Made by a program: the position numbers and the translations under genes. A DNA stretch of 64,000 nucleotides from assembly GCA_021613375.1 (NCBI GenBank), contig CM038720.1, positions 18,933,215 to 18,997,214 on the forward strand. The letters are read 5' to 3'. The stretch comes from Megaleporinus macrocephalus. Lineage: Eukaryota; Chordata; Actinopteri; Characiformes; Anostomidae. Of the stretch, positions 27,201-39,900 are shown piece after piece. Below the pieces are notes generated by a model. It did not search any database. It had not been told where the DNA came from and saw only the letters and a program-made list of their open reading frames with translations. The first letter of the stretch is position 1; the number at the start of each line of letters is the position of its first letter.

Positions 27201-30200
27201 GTGTGAAAAACTCATTCTCTAAACTGAGGAACGTTTTGAGCAAGCACAGATGGAGTCTGCTGCACCCCGAGATAGCACAGCTAATTCATGTGAACATAGC
27301 AACAGAAATTCTGTGTGGGAAACGGGCTAGTTAAACACAATGGCAGCGTTAAACTTTCTCTATAAGCGGTGTGCAGATAACAACATCCGCCAGCATATCA
27401 GCTGGTACTTTAAGTAAGAAAGTCAATGTGTAGTTATTCAAATATTGTGGAATTTAAATGGAGCCATCTTGTAAACGCAGACAAAAGAAAGAGTAACAGC
27501 TTAGGAGCAGTAATACAGCTAGGAGCCTACGCACTCCAGTGGCAGGTAATATGCTGAAATACTGTACAGTGTCCTTCCTGTTTGTGAGCTGATCATTTGA
27601 GGTCTGTGCTGGGTAAAGTGTCGTTTACAGTTTAATTTGGTTTACATGTGTGTCTGCCAAGTTAATAGTTTTATTTTAATACTTGGATAGCTTTCATAGT
27701 TCTGAGCCTACATTAATGACTGCTGAAGAAAATCACTAGTTATGCGTTGAGAGTTATTACAAACAGAGCCTGTTCGTCTGCGGATCATTGGGTAAGGGGA
27801 GTCTTACCCCTGAGCCATTTCTTTCACCCTCTCATCTAATTAATACTGCTGTCAGGTGTCCGCCACACCACTGCTCTTGTCTCTGGACTTAGGGTTAGAG
27901 TTTTCTTTTGACTTTCATTTTTAGTTGCTGAACAGTGTGAACAGAGCTCAGACAAATAAGGAATAGATTTAACGCTGATGTTATTGCGGTTGCTTGTAGG
28001 TGAACCTTGGAGAAGATCAGGGAGGTCAAAGGGAGAAAAACTAAGATAATCTGGAACTTTGAGGGCACGGACCATTAATTGCTGATTGCTTACTGTAAGC
28101 TCCGTTGTTCCGGGCAATGAAAACTCTGTGGATCAACTATTTTATTACAGGGAGATTGTTTGGCCTGCTAGCCCAGAGATTTTACATCAGATGGCCCCGG
28201 CCTCCTAATTGAACCAATATTTGGTTGGGTTTGCGCAACATTTACAAAGTCTAATCGGCCAAGAGGTAACATGTCCAGATGATTTAGGAGGAGGAAAGGC
28301 AGGGGGGTCTTGTGTATACTGAACAGCCAAAAATGACTCCATATCTGCACTGAGAAACATACTCAAACCTTTTTTTACTTATTTTGTTTACTTGAATTCA
28401 ACTTTTTGCCAAATATTGGCAGACTTTGTAGCAAACGTGGATGTTTCGCTGCCTCGAAAAAGCCTTTGCTTTTCTGGCTCGTAGCAAGAAAACGGTCAAG
28501 AAATCATTTAAAATGTGCTTCCAAGGAAAGCAACACAAGATATCATCTTTCGCTGAAAGCTGTTTCATCTCCTGCTACGCCACTATCCAATCTGACACCT
28601 ATTTGAACAGTGAGGCTCAGGAACGTGTGAGACCCGAGGCGTTGCCCCCTGCTGGTGAGGTTTCTTACAAAAAGAGCACAATGGCTTTGATGTGCTCTCG
28701 CCGCTCAATCAGTTCAGTGTTTTGCCTTTGATAAGAGTGGCGAGGGGGAAAAACACCAGGTTGAAAAATGTGAGTCATCTGGTGGTTGAAGAAGGCTTTT
28801 AACTCCCACGGAGCGCAGGCCACACCTCGGGACACTCGCCAGCCAAGGCGTGATGAATCGGAGGTCTGTCGGATCATCCGACCTCACCGGGACGCCTGTG
28901 CGCACATCCTGGTTCTCTCTCCAGGCCGGCCGACGAAGGCCTCAAGTCTCCACGCTGACCCCGCAGGAATGCGAGCCCCTCCCCCCACGCTAATTTTTAT
29001 TACCTCGGGTTTTCCGCGTGTCACAGAGAGGACAAGCATATAACAAGCATTAGTCCCGCCAACGTTTCAGAGGCCGAGATCCTCAGCCGCGTCCCAGGAA
29101 AATCACTTAAACGTTTATAGGCTCTGACCACATGCTGGAGAGGGAGGGAAGTAGTCACTTTCACCGGCAGCGTGGATTGATATATACGCATGCTAAGCCA
29201 GTCTGGTGGTGCTACGACCCTCCCTCCCTGCTACAGTACACTGCTTCAAACGACTTAATCAACCGTCCTGGAAATCTCGCGGCCTAATTAGGCGGTGCTA
29301 AATACGGAAAGAGACGGTCGTGAAAACCCCTTTTTGGCGAGTAATTTATGAACAGGCGAGTCACTCCCAAGTCTGGATTCAATTAGCCTGACCTTGGAAT
29401 TCTGACTACCAAAAGTAACCCTTTTTTACGCAGCAGTGAAACTTTAGCTGCCCGGCTGCAGAAATGTAAGCAAAACGTGGCGTGGGACGGTGAGTGCCAA
29501 GCTCTAAATGCTAGACCTCGTTTGCGCTGTTGCATGGCTCAAAAAACACACGAGTGTGCAGGTGGAATTGGGCAGCCTGTACAGCGACACACACTTTTAA
29601 AAAGAGAAGTTCTTCAACAGTGAACACAAGCTCTGCTCATGAAGTTCACTAATTTCTTAGGATAATACAGTCTGTACAGTCCTAGCTTAAACGAGATCAG
29701 TCATCCATTTAATAACTTACAAAACAACCCACAAATATCGTTCCAAATCCTAAGATGGGGGTGGGGGGGCCGCAGCGCCACTGAAGTCTGAAGTTTCGTG
29801 TTCTGCCTAAGGGGGTAGGTGTTGTCTTATGTTACGTTAATAGCATCTTCCCACAGTCGCATTTAGAACAAAGACATAATGTGTATTTTAGAAATGATGA
29901 CAGATGGAACAGCAATCCTAAGAACTCTTTTCTGTTTACAGTCTGTTTACAGCTCACACACAAGCATACTGTGGTCCAAAGGTTTGAGAAAACCTTTTCC
30001 TAGTGGAAATGCTTCAATTTTGCTTTAAGTTTTAGGTTTCTTATGAGAAATGCTATCACAAGTTAAAAAAAAAACTGATAGGAAAGTTTTCAAATATTTG
30101 CATGAATTTCTTATGTCAAACAAATAAAACTGACTTTTTGTACAAAAGGGATTAAAGGTGAAGGTGATCCTGGAAAATGACTGTTGCTATTTGAACTTGA

Positions 30201-31655
30201 CAGCAAAACAAACACCCCTCGCTCCCTTCAGTGCCCCTTGAGTTTTGGCAAACTGTCGCTACAATTTCTGCAATACTAACCAGTTACTATCACAAACATT
30301 AGATGACAGGAGTAAGCAACACTAATTACTGGTTCTGTGAAAAAGCAGAAATAAGTTAATGTTCTCCGCCTGTCCAGCCGAACCAGAGCAACCTCCTCCT
30401 CCCTTTACATGCCTTTCAACTCTCTTTGAAGCTAAAGACAGATTCCTGTTCTAGTTTAAATTCAAACAGCAAGCTCAAGAATAGAAAGAATCTTCAGCCT
30501 CACCAACTCTTTAAGATCCCTTCACTATCTCACTGATATTAACACAACTCTTCATACTTGCCTGATCCATATGATTCTCTCAAATGATTCCTGGGATAAT
30601 AAGAATATTAAATATAATTCATAATATAATTCATTTTTCATCATTAATAGAATAAATGTACAATAAAACAAAAAAATGTCCTGAGAGTCTCCATATATAT
30701 TGTTACATCATTTCATAGAAATGAGAAATGTTTATTTGTAGTTACTCATTAATTTTCCTTGCAATAATTTTACTATGTAAACTGTAAAATAACATAAACA
30801 ACATAATCACACTACCTGTAAACAAAGAACAACATATACAACATATACGTAGTACAGAATGTAAATCAAAGTAATCAAATACTTATGTAAACAGCACTGA
30901 AACTGATAATAACTGTTAAATAATTAAAAAACAGATCAGCATAAACTATGACTACAACTCTGCTAGCTTTTCAAAACAGAATGTACAGCAAATGTAAAAG
31001 TTATTCTTATGTAATGATGATGTAATTTGATAAAAAAAGATACTTTGCAACTGGTTTGTGCTACTATGTCTTGTACACACTACCCCCCCCCAACCCTCTC
31101 TCCCTCCACACCAACTTCCCAGTGCACAACTCCAGCGGCATTCATCACATGCTCCAGTAAATAGCACCGTACACTTGAGTGATTAGACACCCCCCCCGCC
31201 TCCCTCCCTGATCGTTACCCTCCAGAGCAGTACTGCCAGGGAGGGCTGAGTGCTTTGTCTCGACCCACCTGCTTTAACAGCCGTTTCCAATGTGATTACA
31301 AGTAAAAACGGTGGCAGGAGTGGGAGCGTCGTGAACTGCACCTATCCTTCAGCATCATCATTACACTAACACTGCTGGAGGAGATAACGGGTGGAAAAAG
31401 ACACAAAATGGGCCGCAGCTTCAGAAGATTTCTTCCTTCACCATATGAATCATCCTCCATCCATCCTCGCATTTGTAGACTGTTTTACCTATAGGAGTAT
31501 ATAATGATCATGTTTAGCACTGTGAGGTTGTGATTACTTTAACTTAAATCAGGTCTGATAAAGGACGAAGACAGAGAAGGATGTCCTGAGATCTGGCAAG
31601 CTCGAAGAGCCTGTTAACATTAGTGAGACGGTGGAGAAACCTCAGAGAGGTACCA
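24281..31655. other. non-coding, with unique-looking islands
   Basis: The islands 24400-25560 and 27780-29540 have moderate GC, CpG dinucleotides and no recognisable repeats; they are candidates for conserved non-coding elements. The stretch 25870-27770 is AT-rich and unremarkable. From 29750 to 31200 there are short G and C runs (29757-29769, 31083-31091, 31191-31199). No frame in this 7.4 kb resembles a protein. Confidence 0.4.
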
Positions 31656-32120
31656 CGGCTGAAGTCGGCTTCCTGTTGACCAGCTTCTTGTGTAAATTTT
31701 TAAGTGCATGAGGCACAATAATAAAAACGCTGCACCATTTAAGGTGGTATAGAAAAACTAGAAGAGTAAGCTGAGGCACAGGGACATAACTTCTGCACCA
31801 TTTAAGGTGGAGCAGAAAAAAGTCCAATAAAAAGTCAAGCCTTAGATTGTAACTGCTGCACCATTTGATGTGAAATGGGGAAAATTCTGAGGCATTGAAA
31901 TGAAACTGCTGCACCATTAAAGGTTGTATAGGGAAACTCAAATAAGAAGCTGAGGCACTAGAATGTAGCCTAACTACTGCACCATTTGAGGCGGAAATAA
32001 AAGACTTGAACAAAAACCTGACCATAAGTGAGTTTTATCATAAGGTGAAACCTAGGGTGTGATTTGAAACGTATTTTATCAGTTTTTCAGAGATGTATAA
32101 AGAGGCTGCACCATAAAGGA
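31656..32120. repeat. degenerate ~63-bp tandem array around CTGCACCATTTAAGGTGG
   Basis: CTGCACCAT recurs at 31730, 31793, 31856, 31909, 31977 and, more weakly, 32105, most often followed by TTAAGGTGG or TTGAGG. Units also share GAGGCAC and TAACT. The preceding segment, GGCTGAAGTCGGCTTCCTG (from 31658), is shared with 49173-49260, where the core motif appears in the opposite orientation. Confidence 0.8.
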
Positions 32121-33070
32121 TGGTCTCTGACATCAGTGCTGTATGTCAAGAAATACTGACAATACTTACAAAATGCTCAGTAAAACATATTGTGTTGTGA
32201 GTTATTGAGATAACAATCTATCACCATAACAGCGACCTTCAGTCTTATTTATTCCCAGTAAAATACTCTTAGGGACACAGTCTATATCAACACCCCTGTC
32301 ATGGTACTGTAACTTTCCTGTGAGACCAGGCGACGGATAAATGTAGCCCATAAATATTTAGCACTCATGGCAAATTTTGTATGAGAACAACCACAGCCCT
32401 CTTAAAAAAGCCTTTTTTTACAGTAACATAGTGGGTGATTACATCCTGCTGTCTGTCAGATGTGCAAAGCTCCCAACACATGTTAAAAAATACCATTAGG
32501 GAACAGAGGGATTTCCGCTTGCTTTGTTGTTCCGTCATCCAGCTCTGCACAGCAGGCCTGACCCCACGACAGATCCTAACCAGCTCGTCCCGCACCCTAA
32601 TGTATTGCATTGATCATGAATTACTTAGCACCTCAAATAAGGGCTTTTTAGAGGAGGGCCTGCAGATCCATTTAAGCACCTTAACCTTGAAATCAACCCC
32701 TCGGAAAGGTCAGTTAATCTGCCTCACTATCTCGCCTAATAATGCTTCTATTTTCTCCCGACTGCCGCGCTCTAAATCATTAAAGACCGGGGTGACATTG
32801 ATGTTAGATGTAAGTTTTGCAAATCCATTTAGAAGCTATAAAAGATGTACATTTCTGGACAAAGGCCAGCAGAGGAGAAGCGAGCGGAATGGGGTTTAGC
32901 ACATTAAGAGGAAATCCTGCTTTAGCAGTTTAAATCATCAATGACATCAGAATTATCAGATTCATAATCTGCTGTGAAAAATGAAGCCGAGGCCAATGAC
33001 ACTGAAGGAGAGCAGAATTTTAATGATTTCTGAGCTCTGTGCTATGGCATACCAGCCTAAACTAGTGTTT
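32121..33070. other. non-coding; unique-looking block 32380-32990
   Basis: The block contains TTGATCATGAATTACTTAGC near 32610 and CTCTAAATCATTAAAGACC near 32770, which look like homeodomain-site-rich sequence. A 154-codon plus-strand frame (32435-32899) resembles no known protein and is flanked by no clear splice sites. Confidence 0.35.
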
Positions 33071-33328
33071 GGGATGGGTATTATTTAGATTTTATTGATA
33101 CTGATATCAATGCTAATGCTGCCTATTGATACTAATACTGATCTTGATACTACACACTTTAATTTGGTGGAAAAAAAGATGCGGAAAGATTCAACAAATG
33201 TTTTACTATTAGAAATAACAAGCTAAGCTCTTTTCTGAATTTATTTGGGTCTTTAGGACCTTCTATCTCGATAGGCCTTTATTTAGTGGAGTGAAACTGT
33301 GATATAAAGTCTTGTGTGATACATCCCC
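33071..33328. mobile_element. possible small DNA transposon (MITE)
   Basis: The left end, GGGATGGGTATTATTTAGAT, and the right end, GTGATACATCCCC, are roughly inverted. GATACTGATATC-type motifs follow. The start resembles a second stretch at about 48800-48860 (ATTTTACTGACACTGATGCT). No target-site duplication was found, so the element is tentative. Confidence 0.35.
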
Positions 33329-33539
33329 ATCAGTGGTCCATCCCATCAGTGGTAAGGGCTAATTTTAAACACTGGCAACCTCACCAAATCATGTTTTTCT
33401 TCTCAATTTAGCAACAAGCAGGTATAAGGATGTTTGAAGGTGTCCCGCTGAGCTGGCAGTGACCATCTCCCTATAGTCAAAATAATTACCTACCATAGGC
33501 AATACCACCTTGGTAACTCTTGGTTGTCAGGAGAGTCTC

Positions 33540-34020
33540 TGCACACCAGACGCACAGCACAGCATAGTGTAACATAGCAGAGTGCTTATTATTCACTCCA
33601 CTGGTAAAAACAAAATGAAATAAAGTGATAAGCATCACGTGCTTTAGTTTACTATCAGTTTACTACCTCTTCATAGACTGACTGTTTTCTGGCTGAAAAA
33701 GCTAGGCTAGTAACACTAGCTAAGCTAACAGACGATTAGCATTTGTTTGGGTAACTAAAAGACTGGCTGCCTGTCTCTGTTAACATTTGATCTACTGTGA
33801 CACATTGATTCACCTGCTTCATAAACTAATAATTTCTTCCACTATCTCGCAATACACTGAGCTCCTCTCATATACTTACTAACAGATTATTATTTTAGGT
33901 TTCTAACAGTAGTTATTAACATTCATGGTTTTTCACTGTGATACATTATATTTCTGTTACTCAGGCCTCTAACAGTAGTGATCATTAATTGGTGGCTAAT
34001 CTAAATACTTCTGTCTAATC
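33540..34020. repeat. dispersed repeat (family C, copy 1)
   Basis: It shares blocks with 45280-45600 in the same order: TATCAGTTTACTACCTCTTC (33652 versus 45446), GATTAGCATTTGTTTGGGTA against AATTAGCATTTGTCTTTTTA, and CTAAAAGACTGGCTGC. Class unknown; no coding capacity. Confidence 0.65.
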
Positions 34021-34109
34021 ACTGGCTGTTTTCAAGTTAATTTTTTCTGTATTCAATGCTGTATATTATATTTACATTTTCATATTGCTTTTGTTGTGTG
34101 ATGGTCTTG

Positions 34110-34320
34110 CTATCTGGCATCGACCAGACAAAGATGGGTTCCCCTTTTGCGTCCTGGTGCCTCTCGAGGTTTCTTCCTTTCGCTCTGAGGGACATTTTCA
34201 TTGACACTGTCGCCCCTGGCTTGCTCAATAGGGGCTCAGACCCGAATATTTTTTTTTTCTGTAAAGCTGCTTTGTGACAATGCCTCTTGTAAAAAGTACT
34301 ATATAAATAACCTTTGACTT
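34110..34320 (+). repeat. teleost interspersed repeat (family D, copy 1)
   Basis: It contains CTCTCGAGGTTTCTTCCTTT, CTGTAAAGCTGCTTTGTGAC and an end reading CTATATAAATAACCTTTGAC, which I recognise as a very abundant repeat in otophysan fish genomes. The related copy at 41205-41480 is on the other strand. Confidence 0.7.
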
Positions 34321-35979
34321 GATGGTGGTCTAAAAATGGCTTCAACTTAATGAAGTAAAGACAAAATTCAGCAGCTTCAACAGCATCACAACCCCTGTTC
34401 ACCAGTCGAAACTTATTTCACAGCGGTTCAGTTTATTTGGTCTATTTCGACATGTTGCTTCTGTGTGATCATCCCGGGGTCTTGCTATAAACCAACTAAT
34501 CAGAACAAAGCTCATTAATTATTTATGAGCTCACCAAAATAAGATTGTTTCATTCTAGGACCAACTCATACGGATAAAATCAGTGTGTAAAACCTTGCTG
34601 GGCCTTTTTTTACCCCCGACAGTGTCACATACCTTTTATATAGAACATCAAAACTTAAAAAACAAAACAAAATTTTAAATCCTGATTAAATCCATTCTAT
34701 GGCGCCTTTAAGGGACTATGGTGTAGGGTGCTACTAGTAATGGGGAAATTCTTTATTCTTTAGATGCACTACAATCCCAGATTAAATATTACTGCATGTC
34801 TCACTGCTATACATTGCATTTGACATTACATAAGCATCTTGGCAAGCATTTCATCAACAAACTTTCCTGTGATAGAGTCATTGCAAAGAAACACAGCATC
34901 CATTTAACTTCCCCACCGAGTGTCAACATTGCTCAAAAACATAGGCAAGAAAACTACATTTCACCATAATAAACATGACATTAACTATACTTCTGCGAAT
35001 GAAAAATCCACCGCCGGCAGGCTATCATCTATATCATCATGGCCCCAAGCAAGCAGTTCAGAAATCAGACAGCGGCACGCGCTCACCGAGGTAAAACGAA
35101 CCGTCTTGCTTTGTACCCTGATGGTGTCAGCGGTTCTAATAAATATCCAAAGTGCCAGCATACTGGAGCAGCCCTGGAGGAATCTCATGCAGAAATGGCC
35201 TGCCTGCTATGCTCCCAATCAGACTATTATCATATTTCACCCTCGCTGGCACCGTAACGCCACACTGACGAAAGAGGGGGAAAAAAGACCTCAAATGCTA
35301 AAATCAACACAGACGGCCGGCCCATAACTTTGACGATTGTGCAACGTCAAAAGTGCCGTAATCAGATCTAATCAATCTCTCTGGCAGGCTAACGAACTGC
35401 ACAGAGTTGTTTGATCTAGGAGCACTGTAGGTTTATGAGTGGAAAAATGATTAGGTGGTGAAATGTATGGGGGCTTGTGGGTAACGCCAGCACACGATCA
35501 CTTGGGAAAAGCAGAACTGTAAGGTAAATTAGTTTTTGATGAGAAAAAATGAGCTCGAAACGATAGCTGGTCTGAAATGGCCAATTTTAAGAATTTTACC
35601 ATCGTTCATTTGGCGGCGCTGGAAAACAGCAGGCTGGTGCGTGTTGTAAAATACAGAATATGGACACCTCATTAAACTCAGGACCCAGGTAACGTTCACA
35701 GTAGGAATATTATCCATAATGGATTTCCTTATTAAAATTTAGCCGTGAACCACTATAAATATGAAGTAGCACACGCTGTCTAAGAACTAAATGACAATTC
35801 TCTGCTGAAAATTTGTCTATTTTTTCCCCTCAAAGAATCCACAGATCCTGTTTATTTACCCTTATTTCACTTTCATCGCCATACCTGCTAGTTCCAGAAT
35901 CTTGATGTGTATATTATACTATATGAGAATAATCTGCTACTTACACTTTTTACTTTTCATTATCAGTACTGATTCTCAT
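34321..35979. other. non-coding; unique-looking block 34860-35740
   Basis: The block has no recognisable repeats. It includes TTCTAATAAATATCCAAAGTG near 35130 and CCATAATGGATTTCC near 35715. Frames of up to 135 codons are unrecognised and overlap on both strands. A conserved element is possible. Confidence 0.35.
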
Positions 35980-36810
35980 CTACAGCACTGTTTCCATAAA
36001 CAGCATGCAATTATGTGCAAATCATTTAAACCCTATTTGTGACTAGAAATAGGTCAAAACATTTTTTGATGGTAGCAACACATTCCAGTAAAGTGTTCAT
36101 CACCTTCTTTTAACAGCACTCTATAAGCGTTTGGGAACTGAGGAGGTGATTTCTGTAGTTTCTAAGTCTTGTTTGATACTGAATTTCAGCTGCTTAGCAG
36201 TTCGAGATCTCCTTTCTCCTGTTTTTTGTTTTATAGTGCTTCAAATGTTTTCAGTGGGTGACGGATCTGGACTGCAGGCAGGCCAGTTTAGCACCTGAAC
36301 TCCTTTACTGCAGAACCATGCCGGAGCAGAATGTGGTTCATTGTCTTGCTGAAATAAGCAAGACCTTTGCTGAAAAAAGACATCATCTGGATACAGCATA
36401 TGTTTCTCTAAAACCTGTATATATTGACCATATATAATGATTCCTCCCCTCTTTGGCCCGGAGGATCCATAATTCCCAAAAAGAATAAAATTTTTTGATT
36501 CCAGGACATTTTTCCACTTCTCCTCAGTCTCCTCAGATTAAGTAACCTCAGTTGGTGTTTTCAATGTGGTGTCACCTGAATAAATTAAAACCATCCGGTG
36601 TTTAATGATGTTCTTTACTTTTTCATGTTGAGAAACCTTCTTAAATTGTTGCACTATTGGCCAGAGCAGTCTTTCACAGAGTGGTGATCTCTCCACATCT
36701 TCTGTTACTGACCTGTTGCCTATTAACATAATTAGTTTTGAAATATTCCACCAGGTGTTTTGTAGCACAACTTTACCGTCTTTTGTTGGTCCTTTTGATT
36801 TGCACATAAT
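35980..36810 (-). mobile_element. Tc1/mariner-like transposon relic (family A, copy 3), internally deleted
   Basis: It retains a recognisable end (GTTTCCATAAACAG, 35988), the family's AAATCATTTAAACCCTATTT block, and a transposase C-terminal region on the minus strand with a degraded PACxPDLSP-type block (near 36270, ATCTGGACTGCAGGCAGGCC). It then jumps to the N-terminal side: ACAGAGTGGTGATCTCTCCA at 36676 and CACCAGGTGTTTTGTAGCAC at 36750. The middle of the gene is lost. Same orientation as copies 1 and 2. Confidence 0.75.
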
Positions 36811-39239
36811 TGTTTTATGGGTTTCTTACTATTTTTGAAACAGAGATGTATTTGTCCATGTCTAAAAGCTAAAATTCTCAATGCTGTCCAACTAGAACAT
36901 TTTTATTCTGTACTTGGACACTCTTACCAAACGTACACATACACACAAACTGCACATGCACCACACACACGTCCTGCGCATACCTTCTGCTCCATTTTTA
37001 ATTAGCTGCATGGCTCCATCAGCTAGCACTGGCTCAGGCCCCTTGGCCATCTGCAGCAGCGAGCAAGAGGCCAGTCCAATGGGCCTTACTTAACACAGCC
37101 GCTTACAGACACTCAAGCAATCACAAACTCTGGGTGTGCTGCGAATGAGAGGCCGTCTGGTTTTTAGTACAGTTTCGCTCTGAAAGTGAGCAGACTGACT
37201 TGTATTCAGTGCCATTCATCATGAATGATGAGTAGAACAGACGGCGCCTCTATCTCTCCTTGTCGGGTGTCCTTGGAGCAATAAATGAAAAAAAAATAAT
37301 GCAAAAAAAATCTACACATACATCAAGACATGACTGGTATTGAAAGTTTGCTTCTTTAGCTTTGCGATGGATCTCTCAAGCTAATGTATAAAGTTTTCTT
37401 TAAATTTTGTGAAATGTTTAACTGATGTCATCTGCAATAATTCACATTCACATAATTCCCACTGCTTTTAGCACTCATATAGTCATATTCAATATTCAAA
37501 ACTCTGGGACCTCAAACTTTAACAATCTTTGGACTTATGCATGGTGACTTACTGAATCATGTCAAATCTGTGAAGTCATATGGCTGCAAACCTACAAAAA
37601 CTGATGAGGAGAGGAGACTTTGGCTAAACCCTCAATAATTTTTGATACCAACATCAAAATCAGCAGAATTGCACTGTATGTTAGTTACTTTGACAGACAT
37701 CATTTGTTTGTCTAAAATGTCTAATTTCTTGTTATTATATTTGAAACTTCCAGCACCCAGTTGCACCAGAGAAACACAAGTTAATGGTTTTCTAGTTTGA
37801 ATGTAAACTGTTACCATGTTCCAGTTTATGAGCTACTACAATTTAACTGGTTGCACAAACCTATTATCAATGTAGCTTCCATTTTAGCTCAAAATCTGCA
37901 CACAGCGCACAGCACAGTAGGTGTAGGTTCTGCCATAGAAAGTCAGTTTAACGGCTGTTATGTTTGGTCGATGGGAAAACCTGCAAGACAAAACATTTCT
38001 CAGTATGCATTGGCGAGCAGTTCTGCTAGACAGACTCTGATCAATTTGACAAACTTGATTTATAATCATTTCGTTGATCAGTGATACAAAAGATCACAGT
38101 TCTAGCCATAGATTTGCAACACAACACAGGCAGGAATGGAGGGAGCCCTCAGTCAAACAGTGTCTGAACTGAGATTGTTTTAAGTATACCTCACTTCAGC
38201 CCAGATATTGAAAATATTATGATCTATGATAACCCTGCACACTGCCTGGTAAGATGTATTTGTACGTCGCTTGTTTCTACTCTCAGGTAAGAGTTAGGAT
38301 GGACTTTACACTCCAACTTACGATAAAAGTTACATTCAGCTGGTGCCCCTGGCGGTTGATCTGTCTTTTGATTTCATTTCCTAAATCATTTCTTGCTTTA
38401 AATGTAAACTTACAGCTAAACTAAACTGCCTTTTGGGCATTTTATACTTCATGAGATTCTCTATTTACAAACCTTTGATTTTGTCTATAGTGTTGGAAAC
38501 TACCTGATGGACTGTGACTGCCATAAACACAACTTAATCAGGAGTCATTACGTTTTTGTCTATTTTCTCTCACAAACTAATAAGTCATGTGCTTAACATG
38601 CTTACTGAGTCCTGCTGAGACGTTTTGTCCTGCTAGGAGAGCATGAATATAGTATCCTGATATTTTCATTACTTATTCCTTGAATAACCGTTTCTCTGAT
38701 TGAGGCTCCTGCAATTCAGACGCCAGCTGTTTGACAGTGTTCAGAGCCTGTTACATGTGTCACCTTAAACACTTTCACAAAAAAGTTCCATCTTTGGCAA
38801 TCTGTGAGTATTATTAAGGTAATTTACAGGCAACAATGGCACTTCACTTGCATTTGAAAATACCAGCTGGTCTCAGTCATCGCTATTTTGTTCTGTCACA
38901 GTGTAGTAAGTATATCTATGCTTAAGCATTTAACCACCATTAACATATGGCAGCATTATGCCATTCAGAATGTCCCTAACATGGCCTCCCTGGTTGAATT
39001 CATCTCCCTCTGTGGTCTGTGGGAGCAGCAGAGTTGGACTTGGATCAAAACCCAATGCCATTAACACTCCCACATTAAGCCTGGACCTCCGGGTTTTCCC
39101 CTCACTGTGGCGGCCATCTCTCTAACGTCACAGTCAACGCACATCACACCAAACCATCCACTCTGCACTTAATGTGGCCCCACACTCAGATCAACCAGGC
39201 CGTACAGCGTACACACTTACATTCAGTAGTAAAATAAAC
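36811..39239. other. non-coding, nothing recognised
   Basis: A unique-looking stretch lies at 37010-37290. The rest is AT-rich and without repeats I can name. Confidence 0.4.
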
Positions 39240-39900
39240 AGCCAAACATTTAGAATTACAATTTGAAAGTTAGAAATAGCCATCCTAAAGTTTAAAGTGC
39301 GCATACACACAGTTTAGAGATTCGGAATGACCTTTTAAATTTTTTTTAAAGAAATTAGAAGCTTTAAAAGAAGCTACCACCAAACAATTTAGAGTGACTG
39401 TTTTAATGTTTCAAATTTGGAATCACCGTTCAGAGAAGTAAAATCACCATTCAAAATTAAATGAATTTGAAATCACAAAGTTTGGAATTACAACTCCAAA
39501 AATTGGAGGCACCATTGGAAGTTTGGAATTAAAATTTAAAAGTATGAAATCACAATTCCAACGTTTAGGAGGACCGCTGACAAGTTGGGTGTTAATTTTT
39601 TTAATCAACATTTAAAAGTTCTGAATCACAATTCAGCAGTATTTAAGGTTTACAGTGTACAATAATTTATCATTTCCTTTCAAAAGTATGGACTCACCAT
39701 TCCACAATTTGGAATCACTATTAAAATCATAATTCATACAATTGGAATTCATGAATTGAATTCATTCATTCAAACCTTTTTAACAGGAGTCACCTGAAGG
39801 TGTATTTGAAGATTGCCAGTTCAAAAGTTTGGCATCAATTTAAATGGTTGACAGTTCAGAAGTTCGGAAATTTACCTTTCAGTTTAGTAATAGTAAATCA
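39240..39900. repeat. degenerate short tandem repeat (TTTGGAATCACCATTC-like)
   Basis: Variants of TTTGGAATCAC or GAATCACAATTC recur every 20-30 bases: TTTGGAATCACCGTTCAG (39417), TTTGGAATTACAACTCC (39482), TTTGGAATTAAAATTTAAAAG (39523), TATGAAATCACAATTCC (39544), TTTGGAATCACTATTAAAAT (39710). The array is old and strongly diverged. Confidence 0.7.

Noticed and set aside
32435..32899. 154-codon plus-strand open frame
   Set aside because: No recognisable family or splice-site context; overlaps a competing frame on the other strand. More likely a unique non-coding block.
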